The notes: a model not told the origin generated them from the letters alone. DNA of 64,000 nucleotides from Brachypterus glaber (GCA_958510825.1 OY294045.1:94548988-94612987); one strand, 5' to 3'; shown: positions 10,422 through 22,110, numbered from the stretch's first letter. Numbers and translations: made by a program.

Positions 10422-13400
10422 ACAAAGTTTTTTTGATAAAAGGGACTGGGATCAGTGGAAAAGCAAAGTAAGTAAATTTTTTAAAGTTTCAAGTAGTAAA
10501 ATTAAAAATGGGGTAGTTTTTAATAATACGGTTGAGGATTTTGGTAAGGTTGAAAAACCAGTTCAAATAAAAGGGAGTTTAGCGAAAAATAATTCGGTTG
10601 TATTAAGGGTTGAAAGGCCAGTGCAAAACATTGCTGTTGTTGCAGAAAATAATAAAGCGGTTATAAATAGGGTTGAAAGGCCAGTGCAAAACATTGCTGT
10701 TGTTGCAGAAAATAATAAAGCGGTTATAAATAGGGTTGAAAGGCCAGTGCAAAACATTGCTGTTGTTGCAGAAAATAATGAAGCGGTTATAAATAGGGTT
10801 GAAAGGCCAGTGCAAAACATTGATGTTGTTGCAGAAAATAATGACGCGGTTATAAATAGGGTTGAAAGGCCAGTGCAAAACATTGATGTTGTTGCAGAAA
10901 ATAATGACGCGGTTATAAATGGGGTTGAGAGGCCAGTGCAAAACAATGCTGTTGTTGCAGAAAATAAAACTTTTGTCAAAGTGGTTAAAAAACCTGCGCA
11001 AAGTGGTAGAGCTTTTGCGGGAAATAGTATCCATAGGAATAAGGATATTATTTGTGATTTTAGGGTTGAAAGACCAGCGCAAGTCACTGATTGTGTTGCG
11101 GAAAATAAAACAAATGTTGTTAAGGTTAAAGAAAATGAGAAAGAGGTTAATGTAGCTCCTTGTTTTGTTAAAGTAGGTAATGACATTAGGCCTTATGTAG
11201 ATTTTAAAATATTTGGGCAGAAATTTATAGCAATGTTAGATTCTGGTGCAAATAGATCTGTTTTGGGGGCTAAAGCGCTGCACATTGTTAATAAATTTAA
11301 TCTAAAAATTAAAATAGACAAGGATTTAGTAGTTACAACTGCGGATGGGTCAAATCAAAATGTTTTGGGAACGGTAGATATTCCAGTCACATTGGATGGA
11401 ATAAGAAAGACAATATCATTCATAGTGGTAACATCTTTGCAACATAGTTTTATTTTCGGTAGTGACCTATGTAGGGAATTTGGTTTGCAAATAGACTTTA
11501 GAAGTAAAACTTGGTTTATAAAAGGGAATTATGGCAAGACTCATGTTTTTAATTATCTTCTAGGGCAGCCTTGTGAAGTAAATGAATTAAGCGTAATTCA
11601 AAGTAAAGATAATTTAACAATAGAGCAAAGGGCACAATTAAAGAATTTATTAGAGAAGTTTAAAGAGTTGTCCAATGGTAAACTGGGTAGAACAAATTTA
11701 ATTGAACATAAGATTGATACTGGAGACGCAGAACCTATAAAACAAAGACAGTATGCTATGAGTCCTTATGTTTTACAAACTTTTAATAAAGAATTAGATA
11801 AAATGTTGGAGTTAAATGTAGTACAACCCTCTACCAGTCCATGGGCTAGTCCTCTAATTCTAGTTAAAAAGAAAACTGGTGAGAATAGAATGTGTTTTGA
11901 CGGTAGAAAACTTAACAATGTAACTAAAAAGTGTGCTTATCCATTGCCACTAGTTGATTTTATTCTAAATAGGTTGGGTAAAGCAAAGTGTATTTCCAGT
12001 ATTGACCTTAATTCTGCATTTTGGCAAATACCATTAGAAAACTCATCTCGCGAAAAGACTGCTTTTATAGTACCGGGGCGTGGTTTATTTGAATTTGTTG
12101 TAATGCCTTTTGGTCTCTGCAATGCTGCGCAGACTCAACAGAAACTCATGGATGTACTTTTGGGTCCTGAATTTGAAGAATTTGTGTTCGTTTACCTAGA
12201 CGACGTGATAGTGGTTACTGAGACGTTTGAGAAACACGTTGAAATTTTGAATAAAATTTTTGAACGGTTAAAGGCGGCAAATTTAACTATAAATTTGGAA
12301 AAGTGTGAATTTTGTAAAAGTTCCTTAAAGTATTTAGGTTTTGTATTAGATAACAAAGGGCTTCGTACAAGTCCAGAAAAAGTACAATGCATGATTGACT
12401 TTCCTAGACCTACTACGGTAACGGAAATAAAAAGGTTCATGGGTCTCTGTAGCTGGTATCGCAGATTCATTAATAATTTTTCTACTCTAATTGCTCCCAT
12501 CAATGCTCTAACTCACGGTAAAAAGAAAGCAAATAAGGTCATTTGGAATGATGAGGCTGAGAAAGCATTTGTAAATATAAAACAGGCATTAGTTTCAGCA
12601 CCTGTGCTAGCATCCCCAGACTTTACAAAGCCTTTTGTCCTACAAACAGACGCTAGCAGGGTCGGCCTGGGTTCAGTACTCACACAGACGGTTAAAGATA
12701 AAGAGGTAGTAGTTGCCTATGCCTCAAGGACTTTGACAGCACAAGAAAGAAAATACACAGTTACAGAATTAGAGTGTTTAGCAGTTCTTTTTGCGGTACA
12801 GAAATTTAGACCTTATATTGAGGGCGCGGAGTCTTTCACAGTTATTACTGACCATTATTCACTTTTATGGCTTAACCAATTAAAGGACCCAGTAGGCAGA
12901 CTAGCAAGGTGGGCAGTTAAGCTGCAACAGTATAATATGACTATAATGCATAGAAAAGGCGCTTTAAACGTTGTTGCAGACGCACTTTCGCGTGCTCCTG
13001 TAGAGATTGCCACAATTGAAATTAGTGACAATGACCTTGAGGGTGATACGTGGTACATAAATATGGTAAAAAGGGTGGTGGATAGCCCTGATAAATTTCC
13101 TGAATTTCGTGTAAAAGATGGGTTGTTGCAAAAGCATATACCGGTTGATTTTGGTTTCCATACGAATGTTCCGGATTGGAAAATAGTAGTACCTCGGTCT
13201 AAGAGGCTGGCTATATTCAAAAAATTTCATGACGAACCAAATGCGGCACATTTGGGTCATTTTAAGACGTTGCAAAGAATTCGGAAAATTTATTATTGGC
13301 AAGGTATGTCCAAGGCAGTTAAGAAATATGTTAAGTCTTGCATAATGTGTAATTCTCAAAAAATTAACACGAAGGGTCGTACTGGTTTAATGGGAAAACC

Positions 13401-14319
13401 GAAAAGGGCTTATTTTCCGTGGCAAGTCATTTCAGTGGATATTTTAGGACCGATGCCTAAAACAAAATCAGGAAATTTTTATTTACTGATAGTGTCTGAT
13501 TATTTTACGAAATTCTCACTTTTGCATCCAATGAAAAAGGCAAACTCTGCTACGATTAATAAATTTGTAGAAAACCATGTGTTTTTAGTATTTGGTGTGC
13601 CTCAAATAATTATTAGTGATAATGGGTCTCAATTTATCAGTAAAGAGTTCGAAGTACTTTTAAAGAAATACAAAGTAAAATGTCATTATAATGCAAAATT
13701 TCATGCTCAGCATAATGCAGTAGAGCGAATAAATAAAGTAGTAGGAGCGGCAATGAGATCATACATCACTGATAATAATCATACCACTTGGGATGAGGAA
13801 ATACACCATATTGGTTATGCTATACGCACAGCTGTGCATGAAGCAACTGGATATGCCCCAACATTTTTAAATTTTGGAAGGCATGTACCGATCAGTGGTG
13901 ATTTCTACAAAGATATTAATGAAGTAGAGGATGTAAATGTGAACAATTTTGACATAAAGGACTATGCGGAAAATATTTCTAAACTGCCGGAGATATATAA
14001 AGTAGTTAGGGAACATCTTAGGAAAGCTTATCTTAAGAATGCTAAGAGTTATAATTTAAGAAAACGCCCTGCGGACGTTTATCATGTTGGTGATAAAGTT
14101 TGGAAAAAGAATAAGGTATTAAGTGATGCGGGAAAACGTTTTTCTGCAAAATTGGCACCTAGATATGTGTTGTGTTTGGTTAAGAAGACCAAGGGTGGAT
14201 TGGTCTATCAATTAACTGATTTAGATGGTAAAGATCTCGGTGACTGGCATGTCAAGGATCTTAAGCCATATGGGGATACTTTGGATGATGTCGATGATTT
14301 GAATGAAACTGAAGCATAG
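10369..14319 (+). CDS. pol: Pro-Pol polyprotein: protease, RT, RNase H, integrase
   Basis: This is open in the -1 frame relative to gag and lacks its own ATG near the start, so it is read as Gag-Pro-Pol by frameshift. Counting residues from 10378, a ~270-residue linker with tandem 21-residue repeats precedes the protease, whose DSGA motif has Asp288. RT follows, with its catalytic YLDD at 606-609 and MPFGLCNA before it. RNase H is marked by LQTDAS and ITDH. Integrase has an HHCC zinc finger (H...H...C..C near 950-1000) and catalytic Asp1021, Asp1081 and Glu1116. The last spacing is DX34E, due to NAVER instead of NGQVER. A C-terminal segment (KLAPRYVLCLV...WHVKDLKPYG) resembles the GPY/F module; no chromodomain is present. 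All key residues are intact, so the enzyme set could be functional. Confidence 0.95.
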   Translation, partial: LVSLEHGVGACSVKSKAKQSFFDKRDWDQWKSKVSKFFKVSSSKIKNGVVFNNTVEDFGKVEKPVQIKGSLAKNNSVVLRVERPVQNIAVVAENNKAVINRVERPVQNIAVVAENNKAVINRVERPVQNIAVVAENNEAVINRVERPVQNIDVVAENNDAVINRVERPVQNIDVVAENNDAVINGVERPVQNNAVVAENKTFVKVVKKPAQSGRAFAGNSIHRNKDIICDFRVERPAQVTDCVAENKTNVVKVKENEKEVNVAPCFVKVGNDIRPYVDFKIFGQKFIAMLDSGANRSVLGAKALHIVNKFNLKIKIDKDLVVTTADGSNQNVLGTVDIPVTLDGIRKTISFIVVTSLQHSFIFGSDLCREFGLQIDFRSKTWFIKGNYGKTHVFNYLLGQPCEVNELSVIQSKDNLTIEQRAQLKNLLEKFKELSNGKLGRTNLIEHKIDTGDAEPIKQRQYAMSPYVLQTFNKELDKMLELNVVQPSTSPWASPLILVKKKTGENRMCFDGRKLNNVTKKCAYPLPLVDFILNRLGKAKCISSIDLNSAFWQIPLENSSREKTAFIVPGRGLFEFVVMPFGLCNAAQTQQKLMDVLLGPEFEEFVFVYLDDVIVVTETFEKHVEILNKIFERLKAANLTINLEKCEFCKSSLKYLGFVLDNKGLRTSPEKVQCMIDFPRPTTVTEIKRFMGLCSWYRRFINNFSTLIAPINALTHGKKKANKVIWNDEAEKAFVNIKQALVSAPVLASPDFTKPFVLQTDASRVGLGSVLTQTVKDKEVVVAYASRTLTAQERKYTVTELECLAVLFAVQKFRPYIEGAESFTVITDHYSLLWLNQLKDPVGRLARWAVKLQQYNMTIMHRKGALNVVADALSRAPVEIATIEISDNDLEGDTWYINMVKRVVDSPDKFPEFRVKDGLLQKHIPVDFGFHTNVPDWKIVVPRSKRLAIFKKFHDEPNAAHLGHFKTLQRIRKIYYWQGMSKAVKKYVKSCIMCNSQKINTKGRTGLMGKPKRAYFPWQVISVDILGPMPKTKSGNFYLLIVSDYFTKFSLLHPMKKANSATINKFVENHVFLVFGVPQIIISDNGSQFISKEFEVLLKKYKVKCHYNAKFHAQHNAVERINKVVGAAMRSYITDNNHTTWDEEIHHIGYAIRTAVHEATGYAPTFLNFGRHVPISGDFYKDINEVEDVNVNNFDIKDYAENISKLPEIYKVVREHLRKAYLKNAKSYNLRKRPADVYHVGDKVWKKNKVLSDAGKRFSAKLAPRYVLCLVKKTKGGLVYQLTDLDGKDLGDWHVKDLKPYGDTLDDVDDLNETEA
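10607..10984 (+). repeat. 63-bp tandem repeats coding for 21-residue repeats in pol
   Basis: About six units start at 10607, 10670, 10733, 10796, 10859 and 10922, and encode repeats of the form VERPVQNIAVVAENNKAVINR, abbreviated V-E-R-P-V-Q...A-E-N-N. Diverged units flank them near 10541, 10985 and 11063. Inner units are almost identical in DNA, so the array expanded recently. It lies between the frameshift site and the protease. Confidence 0.93.
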
Positions 14320-15216
14320 GTAGTATGTGTTGAATGTAGCGAATGGGTTTCAAAAACCGACGGGTTTTCTGAATGAGGTGTATGAATATTAGCGTGGTTT
14401 TATTCCAATCATAAGCTGGCATAGAGTTCTGCGTACGGGAATATCTGTGTTTGGCGCAGGCGTTATTTGAAGGTATCTCTGACAATTACCGATTGTGACG
14501 TACTTTATGTACTGTTGATACTGTGGTATCACTTGATTTTGGAATATGGTGTTGGTCTGAGTGATATGTACTGTTAGTTTTGATATTTGGGTATCATGTT
14601 AGGTTATCGTTTTTTTCAGGTTAGGTACATACATCAGATCAGCATTGTAATTAGGTTTTTAAAATTCCCGATTGTGACGTTTAAACTTGGATGGACCATT
14701 TGATGAAAAAAATGTTCCATTGTGGAATTTTAGTGTGCTTTCTGACGCTAAAGCTCAGTTGTGTCAGTACTAATTGTTTAGTTCACCAACAGGCGATAGC
14801 CATGGTTAGAACCCGCGATAGGGTTAAGGAACAGGCAGTTGACAGAAGCACCAGGGTGCACATTATATCCGTAGATAGAACAATTTTAACATAATGTTAA
14901 TTCCCCAACCTGCTCTCCGTGATTTTTTAGAAGTTAGGTATTTTTTCTGTATGTCCTGGCTAACCCCGAACTTCAGATGAGTACCGGTTTGTTTTGTCCC
15001 CTTGCGTTCAATGTATGTAATTACATCTTGAATGGCAATAACGATTTTAGCAGGGATCGTTCATAAAAACCTAGGCTAGTCTTTTTTAGTAGTTAAGTAG
15101 TTTTTTGTTAAGTCTAGTCATATAACGTTAATAAGGTATATACCTTGAGTACGTGCCGTACGTGTTGAGACAGTAAAAAATATTTTTACTAAAGTAAAAA
15201 TATTTTTCCGTAAGTT
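14320..15216 (+). other. Non-coding 3' internal region of the retrotransposon
   Basis: This ~0.9-kb stretch after pol has no envelope-like ORF. A 67-codon frame at 14691-14894 has one hydrophobic stretch but no recognisable features. The word CCGATTGTGACGT occurs twice (near 14489 and 14667). Confidence 0.6.
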
Positions 15217-15225
15217 AGGGGGGTG
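15217..15225 (+). promoter_or_regulatory. Polypurine tract
   Basis: AGGGGGGTG directly abuts the 3' LTR start (TGTAACC). It is the expected primer for plus-strand DNA synthesis. Confidence 0.75.
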
Positions 15226-17264
15226 TGTAACCTTTGCTTTTAGCTCGGTTTACTAAATTATAACATTTTATATTGTAATGGTAGCCCCATACAATTAAAC
15301 TTGTTTAATTTACCTGTTTGTTATTTCCTAGAACGTCATAGGTATCATTTTTAAGTATTTTGTCTCATATTATGTTTATGGGGGCCCATGTTTAGGATGG
15401 TATTCTCCGAAAGCAGAATTTCTAAACATGCCACAATCGTAGGATCACTAGGAGCACTGTCAATTCTTATTCTAGGCTTGGATTTCCATAAATATACATT
15501 AATTATAAAGAAAAACTAAATAAACTTCAATATTTAGTTTTCAAAATTAAACCTAACCTCACACGTCAAAAATATTTGGTCTACAAACCAAATATATAGC
15601 TTCAGGCTTCTGTCGCAAGTGGTGTGCAGGATTTGGCGCATAGATGTCGCTAGTATGCAGATTTTGTAATATTTTGTAAAAAGATTATTTTAAGATATTT
15701 CGGGCTTAGTTTTATTTAGAGCATTTAAAATTGCTTTAAAATGTATTGTAAAACGTATTAAAATAGTATTAGCTAATTTTGCTTCAGTAAAATTGTTTTT
15801 TTTTTAATTTGATAAGTTGCTAACTTCATGCCAGGAAATCATATTTTTGATAATTATTGAAATTTAAACAATCAAAGTTAACTATAATAATTCTTAAGCC
15901 AGTTTAATGAACCTTTTAACTAAAAACAATTAATTTTCAAAACAAATAAAATTAAGTTTTTAAGATTTGTTTTTGACAGATCGAAGCTATCTTCATAGCG
16001 CCCTTCTTGTTAAAATGGGCGAGGCAGCAAGTCGCAATAAGTAGAAAGTGTCTAAAAACTTTTTAATTGGTGTATTTCACTTAATTAAATGAATGTTAAT
16101 GCTTGGTTTAAGCGTATTCTATAATTTAAGTACAAAATGGATAGATAAAACACTCCTAGGAATAAAAAACCTTTCTACAAGAAACGAAATTGGAAGCCAC
16201 CGGTTTGGCGAATAAAACCGGTCGAACGCTGAGACGCTCGCTGAGTCGCGCGCTGAGACGCACGCTGAGTCGCACGCTGGGTCGCACGCCGGTTTGAATT
16301 TCGATCGATTTCTTGGTCGTTTGTTTGATACGATTTCTGAGAAGCACCTAATTAGTAGAGATGAAGCTTGGTATCCTGTATTGTTGGTTCTCTGAATGTA
16401 CCACTCCAGTTATTCGTTCTGGTTAGTGGATTCTTGGGGTTCCAATAGTTGGAAATCGTCATATGTCCAAGGTGGGACACCTTTCCTTCTAGTTAACTGC
16501 CAAGGTGACTCTATGGATTTTTAAGGTATTTATCAAGCATATTTGTATTGTTCCGTTTGAGATTCCAAGCGAAAAACCAAATGTTGTCTCCCTTCATGGG
16601 GCTGTATCATCACCGGATTATTTTGTAATTGTAAATTGATATCGACTAATGTATTTTTAAAATGTTTAATGTATGTCTAAGATTAATTTTATGAATAAGT
16701 TATACTTATTATCGGCCGGCCTTAACATGAGTACTCATTATTAAAGGTTAAATAGATTCTTAAAATTTGTCTGTAGGATCCAAATTTCCATTAAAGGAAA
16801 ACATTTGCTAATTTACTTGCTCTGGAGTGAATATCATTAAATAGTTTACTTTGGGGTGCATACCAAAAAACCTGGAAATGCTATTTATTTCAGAGAAAGT
16901 TCACATTTGTGCGGCACGATCCTACGGATAAAAACTATTGTAACATTTTGTTATCAATCAATATTTATTTTTTTGTCTCACTATTGTTAATAAAACTAAT
17001 AATTAATTAACTTTTTGTGCATTATTTGTCAATCTATTTTTCAGCTGTGTTTTGTTTTGATATAAAGCTTATGCCCCCTCACTTGTCTATTTTAGACTGG
17101 CGCCCACAAATATAACGACTGGTTATAATCAAAAATTATAAGGAACTCCACCCGCGACCCACGCTCTCCAAAAAACTTTAATAGCTCCGTGGTATGCAGC
17201 CTTTCTCCTTGGATGTTTTATAAATTGTAGGTTACAATTTTTTAACACCAAGGCAAGGGTTACA
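15226..17264 (+). repeat. 3' LTR (2039 bp)
   Basis: Near-identical to the 5' LTR. I found two substitutions (both in or beside the 12-bp minisatellite) and a 3-bp deletion in TTAATAACATG near 16725. It is followed by the target duplication ATGT. Confidence 0.95.
16221..16292 (+). repeat. 12-bp GC-rich minisatellite in the 3' LTR
   Basis: Six units as in the 5' LTR. The first unit has A for C, and the base after the array differs (TTTG against TTCG). Confidence 0.85.
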
Positions 17265-17385
17265 ATGTCAAAATCACCTCACGTGTGTAGTGCCACATCA
17301 ATGTTGATGTACATTTATACAAAGGTGTAAAATTTACACATTTATAGAGTGTATTCTTTTACACCTTTTCAATGTAATTTCTTTT

Positions 17386-18172
17386 AGCGTAAGGTCAATC
17401 GTTCAATTTTTATTTTAGTGGGTTTATGGAAGTTTTCGTCTGATAAAAAGCTTAAACCGACCAACCAGCAAAACTAATACACCAAAGAGACAAATCAAAA
17501 AACCATCGAGTAACCCTAACTTCAGGAACACTCTTAATTTACCCTAACTGAAAATCTGTAGTCGGTATACCCTTTATATATAAAGGGTTTCTATTATATA
17601 TATACGCCTAAGTGGTAGCCTACTAGTAACCTTATAGTAACAACTTCTAGCATATCTCTAAAGAAAGCTTAATTATTTTAACATACCTGGGGTGTTTAAC
17701 CATAGTAATGCATAAATAGAATCCAAGAGGATTCTGTCACGGAATATTCGTGTATACGTATCATTAACCTACACCATGGGTTTTTATTACATTTTTAAGT
17801 GATATAGGTATAAAATAATTGGCATTACTGTATGGGGGGAAAACGCTTTTAAAATCTATATCACTCTATAAAATGAAAATGCCAAATAGGGGTATTTGTA
17901 GTGGTAAATATTTTACGTGAATGAGGTCTTCATACTAAGGGGTGAAAACATTTTTCTACCATTTTGGCCTTACATTTACCTGTTTCTAATATAATAGCTA
18001 CTTGTAAAATTTTAGTCTAGGACTATACATAAACGTTTTGCATTTACTCTTAAACATTAGGAGGCTCCAAGCCGAGACCTGCACTTACGCGAAAGCAGAA
18101 ATCACATTTTGCGCTCGTGATGCAAACAATATTTTTCCTAAAATCGAATAAAAATTCCAAATTTCTTCGTTA
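17386..18172. other. AT-rich stretch, no gene seen
   Basis: Nothing beyond short AT repeats such as TATATATATACG near 17595. No gene or clear terminal repeats. Confidence 0.45.
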
Positions 18173-18173
18173 T

Positions 18174-18193
18174 ATATATATATATATATATAC
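18174..18193. repeat. (TA)n microsatellite
   Basis: About ten TA units lie immediately outside the left arm of the 1.7-kb inverted-repeat element. Confidence 0.9.
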
Positions 18194-18211
18194 AATAGAC
18201 ATGACAGCAAG

Positions 18212-19957
18212 CGGAATAGTATATTCTATAACTAGTATGGAATAGACAATATATAGAAGTTTGTCATACGAGCCGGCAGGCGAGTATGACGGTCCCGCTA
18301 GCGTGGAATGACTATTCCATACATTTGTAGACTATACATTTTCTTCGACTGCAAACAACAGTCGTAGAAAAAAATCATATTCGCTTGTTTTTAGGGTTTA
18401 TTAACTTTAACAAAGAGCGCATAATAGAAATAGCTAAAGGAAATAGTATATTATTTACCAAGTGAGAGAAGTTTAACATTTTTGACCTGCGTCAAATTGC
18501 GGGATGCGCGCGCCAGCGCGAAGCCCGCAAGACGCGGTCTAAAATGTTAAATCTTCACTCACGTGGAAAATATAGTATTTTTTTCACTACCAGTACAATT
18601 AATTAGCTATTTATTTATTTATTTATTTTACTAAAATTTAACGAAAAAGCTTATAAATTTAAAATATCACGCTAGCCGTTCGCGGCCATTAAAAAACAAA
18701 TGAATAACTTGACATTTATGGCAGAAATTTTCTGGTGATCTGCTAAAATTATTAATTTAGAAAGTGTTTCCGTGTTAAGTGTAATAAAATATATAAAAAT
18801 GGAAAGTGAAATGCAAAGTGATGATTCTGGTACTCCCCCATAAATAAGGGGACAGGCGAAAACTGTGAGGGAGAATCTATTGCCTCAAAAATCAATATAT
18901 GGGGGTTGTACCTCTAGTAATCTATCATCCTTACGGTAATATATGGGTTGTATAATCTATGATGGACAAATGATTTTCACTTTTCGAAGTGTTTTTTGTA
19001 AAACATGTTTTATAGGTACTAATTTCGTTAATATTTTTTAATTTATCATGCAATAAATAAATTTGGTGCCTAAAGACACTTGTAAATGTGATTTAATAAT
19101 TATGTGAAACGTCAGATGCCAAAACAGCTGAATAAAAATTCATTATTGACCATGGTGCGATTTCATTATTTTTAGAACCTCTGACGTCATAGGTAGAGAA
19201 ATAATATTTCTACCAATGAAAAGAACAGTAATAAAGATGTGCTTTTAGGCTGGTGGTGAAAAAATATTTTTTTTCTATAATTGCTTTAGAATGCAAGCAA
19301 ATACACACACTTTTCAAACACATAATGAATCCATTCTAGCTCTAGATACAGTATGAATATTCCGTATCAAGTGTTTAGAATGAGCACATGTAGTGCCATC
19401 TCTTGTTTATAAAATTAAAGAAAACTGTAGCAAAATTAGCAAAAATATATATATTTTACCATGAAATATTGAATAATTTCATGCAATTTAAAGTTTTGCG
19501 TTAAAATTACATAAAGTTTATTAGTTTTTCTTAATATTTGACCAGTTTTTTAGTTAAAAAAATTAAAACTGCTTCATCTATTTTTAAATATTTAAACCTG
19601 TTATCTGTCACAACAATCTGACATAACCTTCAATTTTTGCATTATAATTGGTAAATATGTGCTAAAATTAAATAAAAATCTTTTTTAAGTACTGATTTGA
19701 TAAAATTATTAAATAACATCAATTGCTTTATTTAAAAACATGTGTTTTGTTGCATTTACAATGTCAAAAAGTCCGCAGTTTAAAGCCATACAGTGTTTCA
19801 TATTTGCAGTCGAAGAAAAAGTATAGTCTACAATACGTATGGAATAGTCATTCCGCGCTCGCGGGACCGTCATACTCGCCTGCCGGCTCGTATGACAAAC
19901 TTTCCGCTCGCGCGGAATATTGTCTATTACATTCTAGTTATAGAATATACTATTTTG
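18212..19957. mobile_element. 1.7-kb element with ~150-bp terminal inverted repeats
   Basis: The left arm (18212-18358) and right arm (19806-19957) are inverted copies, sharing TAGTATATTCTATAACTAG, GTCATACGAGCCGGCAGGCG and CTTCGACTGCAAA. The arms contain a GC-rich block (GAGCCGGCAGGCGAGTATGACGG). Two short frames in the right arm are by-products. No transposase is seen; a smaller MITE lies inside at 18441-18580. Confidence 0.75.
18441..18580. mobile_element. Small palindromic MITE with GC-rich centre
   Basis: AAGTTTAACATTTT...GACC and GGTCTAAAATGTTAAATCTT are inverted around a centre GCGCGCGCCAGCGCGAAGC near 18510. AATAGTAT and ATAGTATT border it. It is about 140 bp and non-coding. Confidence 0.6.
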
Positions 19958-20437
19958 GAGTGTTTTAAAGATTTTTTATTTTATTTTTGTGCCTACGCTA
20001 TAACTACTTGCCTTACGCACATAGAGTAAATTAGGTATAGAAAGGTTTTTAAATATGCAAGAATCATTTGCTCCCTTAAACACAAAACGCACAGAATTTT
20101 CCCTAGGGCCCCGATGAATGGAGAGTCGATTCAACAACACGAAGTCTGCAAAACATGTTCGGTTTTTGTTTTTCTCGTGTTATTTAGTGGAACACGACTG
20201 TGAAAGTGGTCCCTGGATGCTTAACGTGGGGGGAAAATTTCGTATGCATATGGAAATAAAAAATTTAACCTTCAATTTCCTTCATATGGGCCTATAGATC
20301 TAGTGGAAAATCTACATGGAATGTTATAAATGAAAATTTTGTGAATAAAATTAATTTTAAGAAAACTTCGTCTATAGACTTTTTAGCTGTATATAAATAT
20401 GATAAACTTTGCCATTGTCTGATTTATATTATTTATA

Positions 20438-21274
20438 CCAGGTGTTTTTTTTACCTGAAACTTTCAAATATCTCGAATACTATGCATTTTAGAAAAAAAA
20501 AATGTCGGACAAAATTTGTTTATTTTAATGGTGGAAGCAAAATGGCTTATTTATTTTTTACGGATATTTACGTTTTCAGGGCATTTCAAGGCCAACTTTG
20601 TTTTTTTAAGCACAAACATATATTTTTTTACTGTTATTTAATTCCCCTCAAAAAAATAAAAATCTTTTGTAAAAAACTTTTTTTGATCGGACTTTTAGTT
20701 GCAGAGATAACACAGCCACACAAAATTAAAAAAGTTTCATCTCCGACGGGCTTGACTAGTCAATTCCTATGTATTTTGAGCCGCTGAATCCGAATCTGAG
20801 GTCGACATTTAAAAGTTAGCTCTCATTTTTACCATAACCTCAAAAAACATATAATATTATCGCGAAACGTATGTTTTTTGAGGTTCTGTTGAAAATGGGA
20901 GCTAACTTTCAACTTCGGATTTAGCGGCTCAAAATATAGAGGGACTGACTAGTCAAGTTAGTCGGAGATGCAACTTTTTTAATTTTGTGTGGCTGTGTTA
21001 TCTCTGCAACTAAAAGTCCGATCAAAAAAAGGTTTTTACAAAAGATTTTTATTTTTTTGAGGGGAATTAAATAACAGTAAAAAAAATATATGTTTGTACT
21101 TAAAAAAACAAAGTTGGCCTTGAAACGCCCTGAAAACGTAAATATCCGTAAAAAATAAATATGCCATTTTGCTTTCACCATTAAAATAAACAAATTTTGT
21201 CCGACATTTTTTTTTTTTCTAAAATGCATAGTATTCGAGATATTTGAAAGTTTCAGGTTAAAAAAAACACCCGG
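20438..21274. mobile_element. Foldback MITE, TA target, mariner-type ends
   Basis: An 837-bp near-complete palindrome flanked by TA. It has ends CCAGGTGTTTTTTTTACCTG and the inverse with CCGGGTGTTT. The centre near 20855 holds AAAAAACAT/ATGTTTTTT. Paired frames on the two strands are the same sequence read from each arm and are not genes. Confidence 0.75.
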
Positions 21275-21327
21275 TATAGCTATCTACAAACGGTTTCTAC
21301 AAATTATTTTTCAAGCACATGAAAAGA

Positions 21328-22101
21328 CCCAGGTAGCAAGGGATGTTATATTACAAGAAATTAACATCACTTTTGGGTGTATTTTTAAACTAAATCATAA
21401 CATCACATAATATTGAAAAATAACATGTATTTAACATCACATTTGCAACGTAATACGTGTGACGTGACAACCATGTTATTTAATAACAAATATTTAGCAA
21501 CGCTGTGAATATATCGCATGTCACATATTAACGTGGCTTTCACGTAAATGTCATGTTATTTTGCTTCTCACGTTTGAAGCAAAAAAATCGATATAAGATG
21601 ATGTTGATAGAGTAAATTATTATAAAGAAATTGTATACACATTATACGATTTCCAGTGGATAGGGGGCTCTGCCGGGCTTCTCAAGACCACGGACACGGA
21701 TTAAAGGAATATATTCTCCCCTTAATCTGCAATTTCGTATTTAGAATCTATCTGTTTCAATCTGTGATTGTTTCAATTACTGATTGATTTTAAATCCGAT
21801 TTTTTATAGGGTTATAGCGTTTTTAATGGTTTTAATTTAGAAAAATCTAATATCCTAGAATATTATTTAAATATTAAAGTACCAGTAACGGCATCCATAA
21901 GATATTAGATATAACAGGAATGTGGATTTATGATGTCACAAACACGTTATTTTCGGGATGTCATTGTGTGATGTTATTAGGGGCGGACTTAGGACATCCC
22001 CCCCATGCTACATTCTTGTTAAATGAGACTACAATCTTAACATCACATGTCACATATTAACGTGACTTTCACGTGAATGTCATGTTATTTTGCTACCTGG
22101 G
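21328..22101 (-). mobile_element. MITE family A (CCCAGGTAGCAA termini), copy 2
   Basis: A reverse-oriented copy of the element at 430-1213, 774 bp, with the same 12-bp perfect inverted ends. It is flanked by GA on both sides. Confidence 0.85.
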
Positions 22102-22110
22102 GATGTATCT

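Larger units (their letters stand above)
6638..17264 (+). mobile_element. Complete Ty3/gypsy LTR retrotransposon (Osvaldo/Ulysses/Woot-like)
   Basis: The 10.6-kb element is flanked by the 4-bp duplication ATGT (6634-6637 and 17265-17268). In order it has a 5' LTR, tRNA-Lys primer site, gag, pro-RT-RNaseH-integrase, a G-rich polypurine tract and a 3' LTR. The domain order protease, RT, RNase H, integrase defines Ty3/gypsy. LTRs over 2 kb, a lysine primer and 4-bp duplications are traits of the Osvaldo/Ulysses/Woot group, so the placement is inference. There is no envelope gene and no chromodomain. By eye the LTRs differ by only two substitutions and one 3-bp indel, and both ORFs are open, so the insertion is very recent. 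Confidence 0.95.

Noticed and set aside
10563..11186. Antisense frame of 207 codons opposite pol
   Set aside because: It is the complement of the 63-bp repeats, whose period of three keeps other frames open.
14691..14894. Possible envelope or accessory ORF after pol
   Set aside because: Only 67 codons, one hydrophobic stretch, no fusion peptide, cleavage site or transmembrane anchor pattern.
19081..19105. GTGAAACGTCAGATG as another hammerhead-like site
   Set aside because: No UGANNA core or stem II hairpin precedes the GAAACGU.
20860..20885. CGAAACGTATG at the centre of a foldback as a ribozyme core
   Set aside because: There is no hairpin between a UGANNA box and the GAAACG, so the layout fails.
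20341..21229. Paired 100-150-codon frames on opposite strands
   Set aside because: They are the same sequence read from the two arms of a palindromic MITE.
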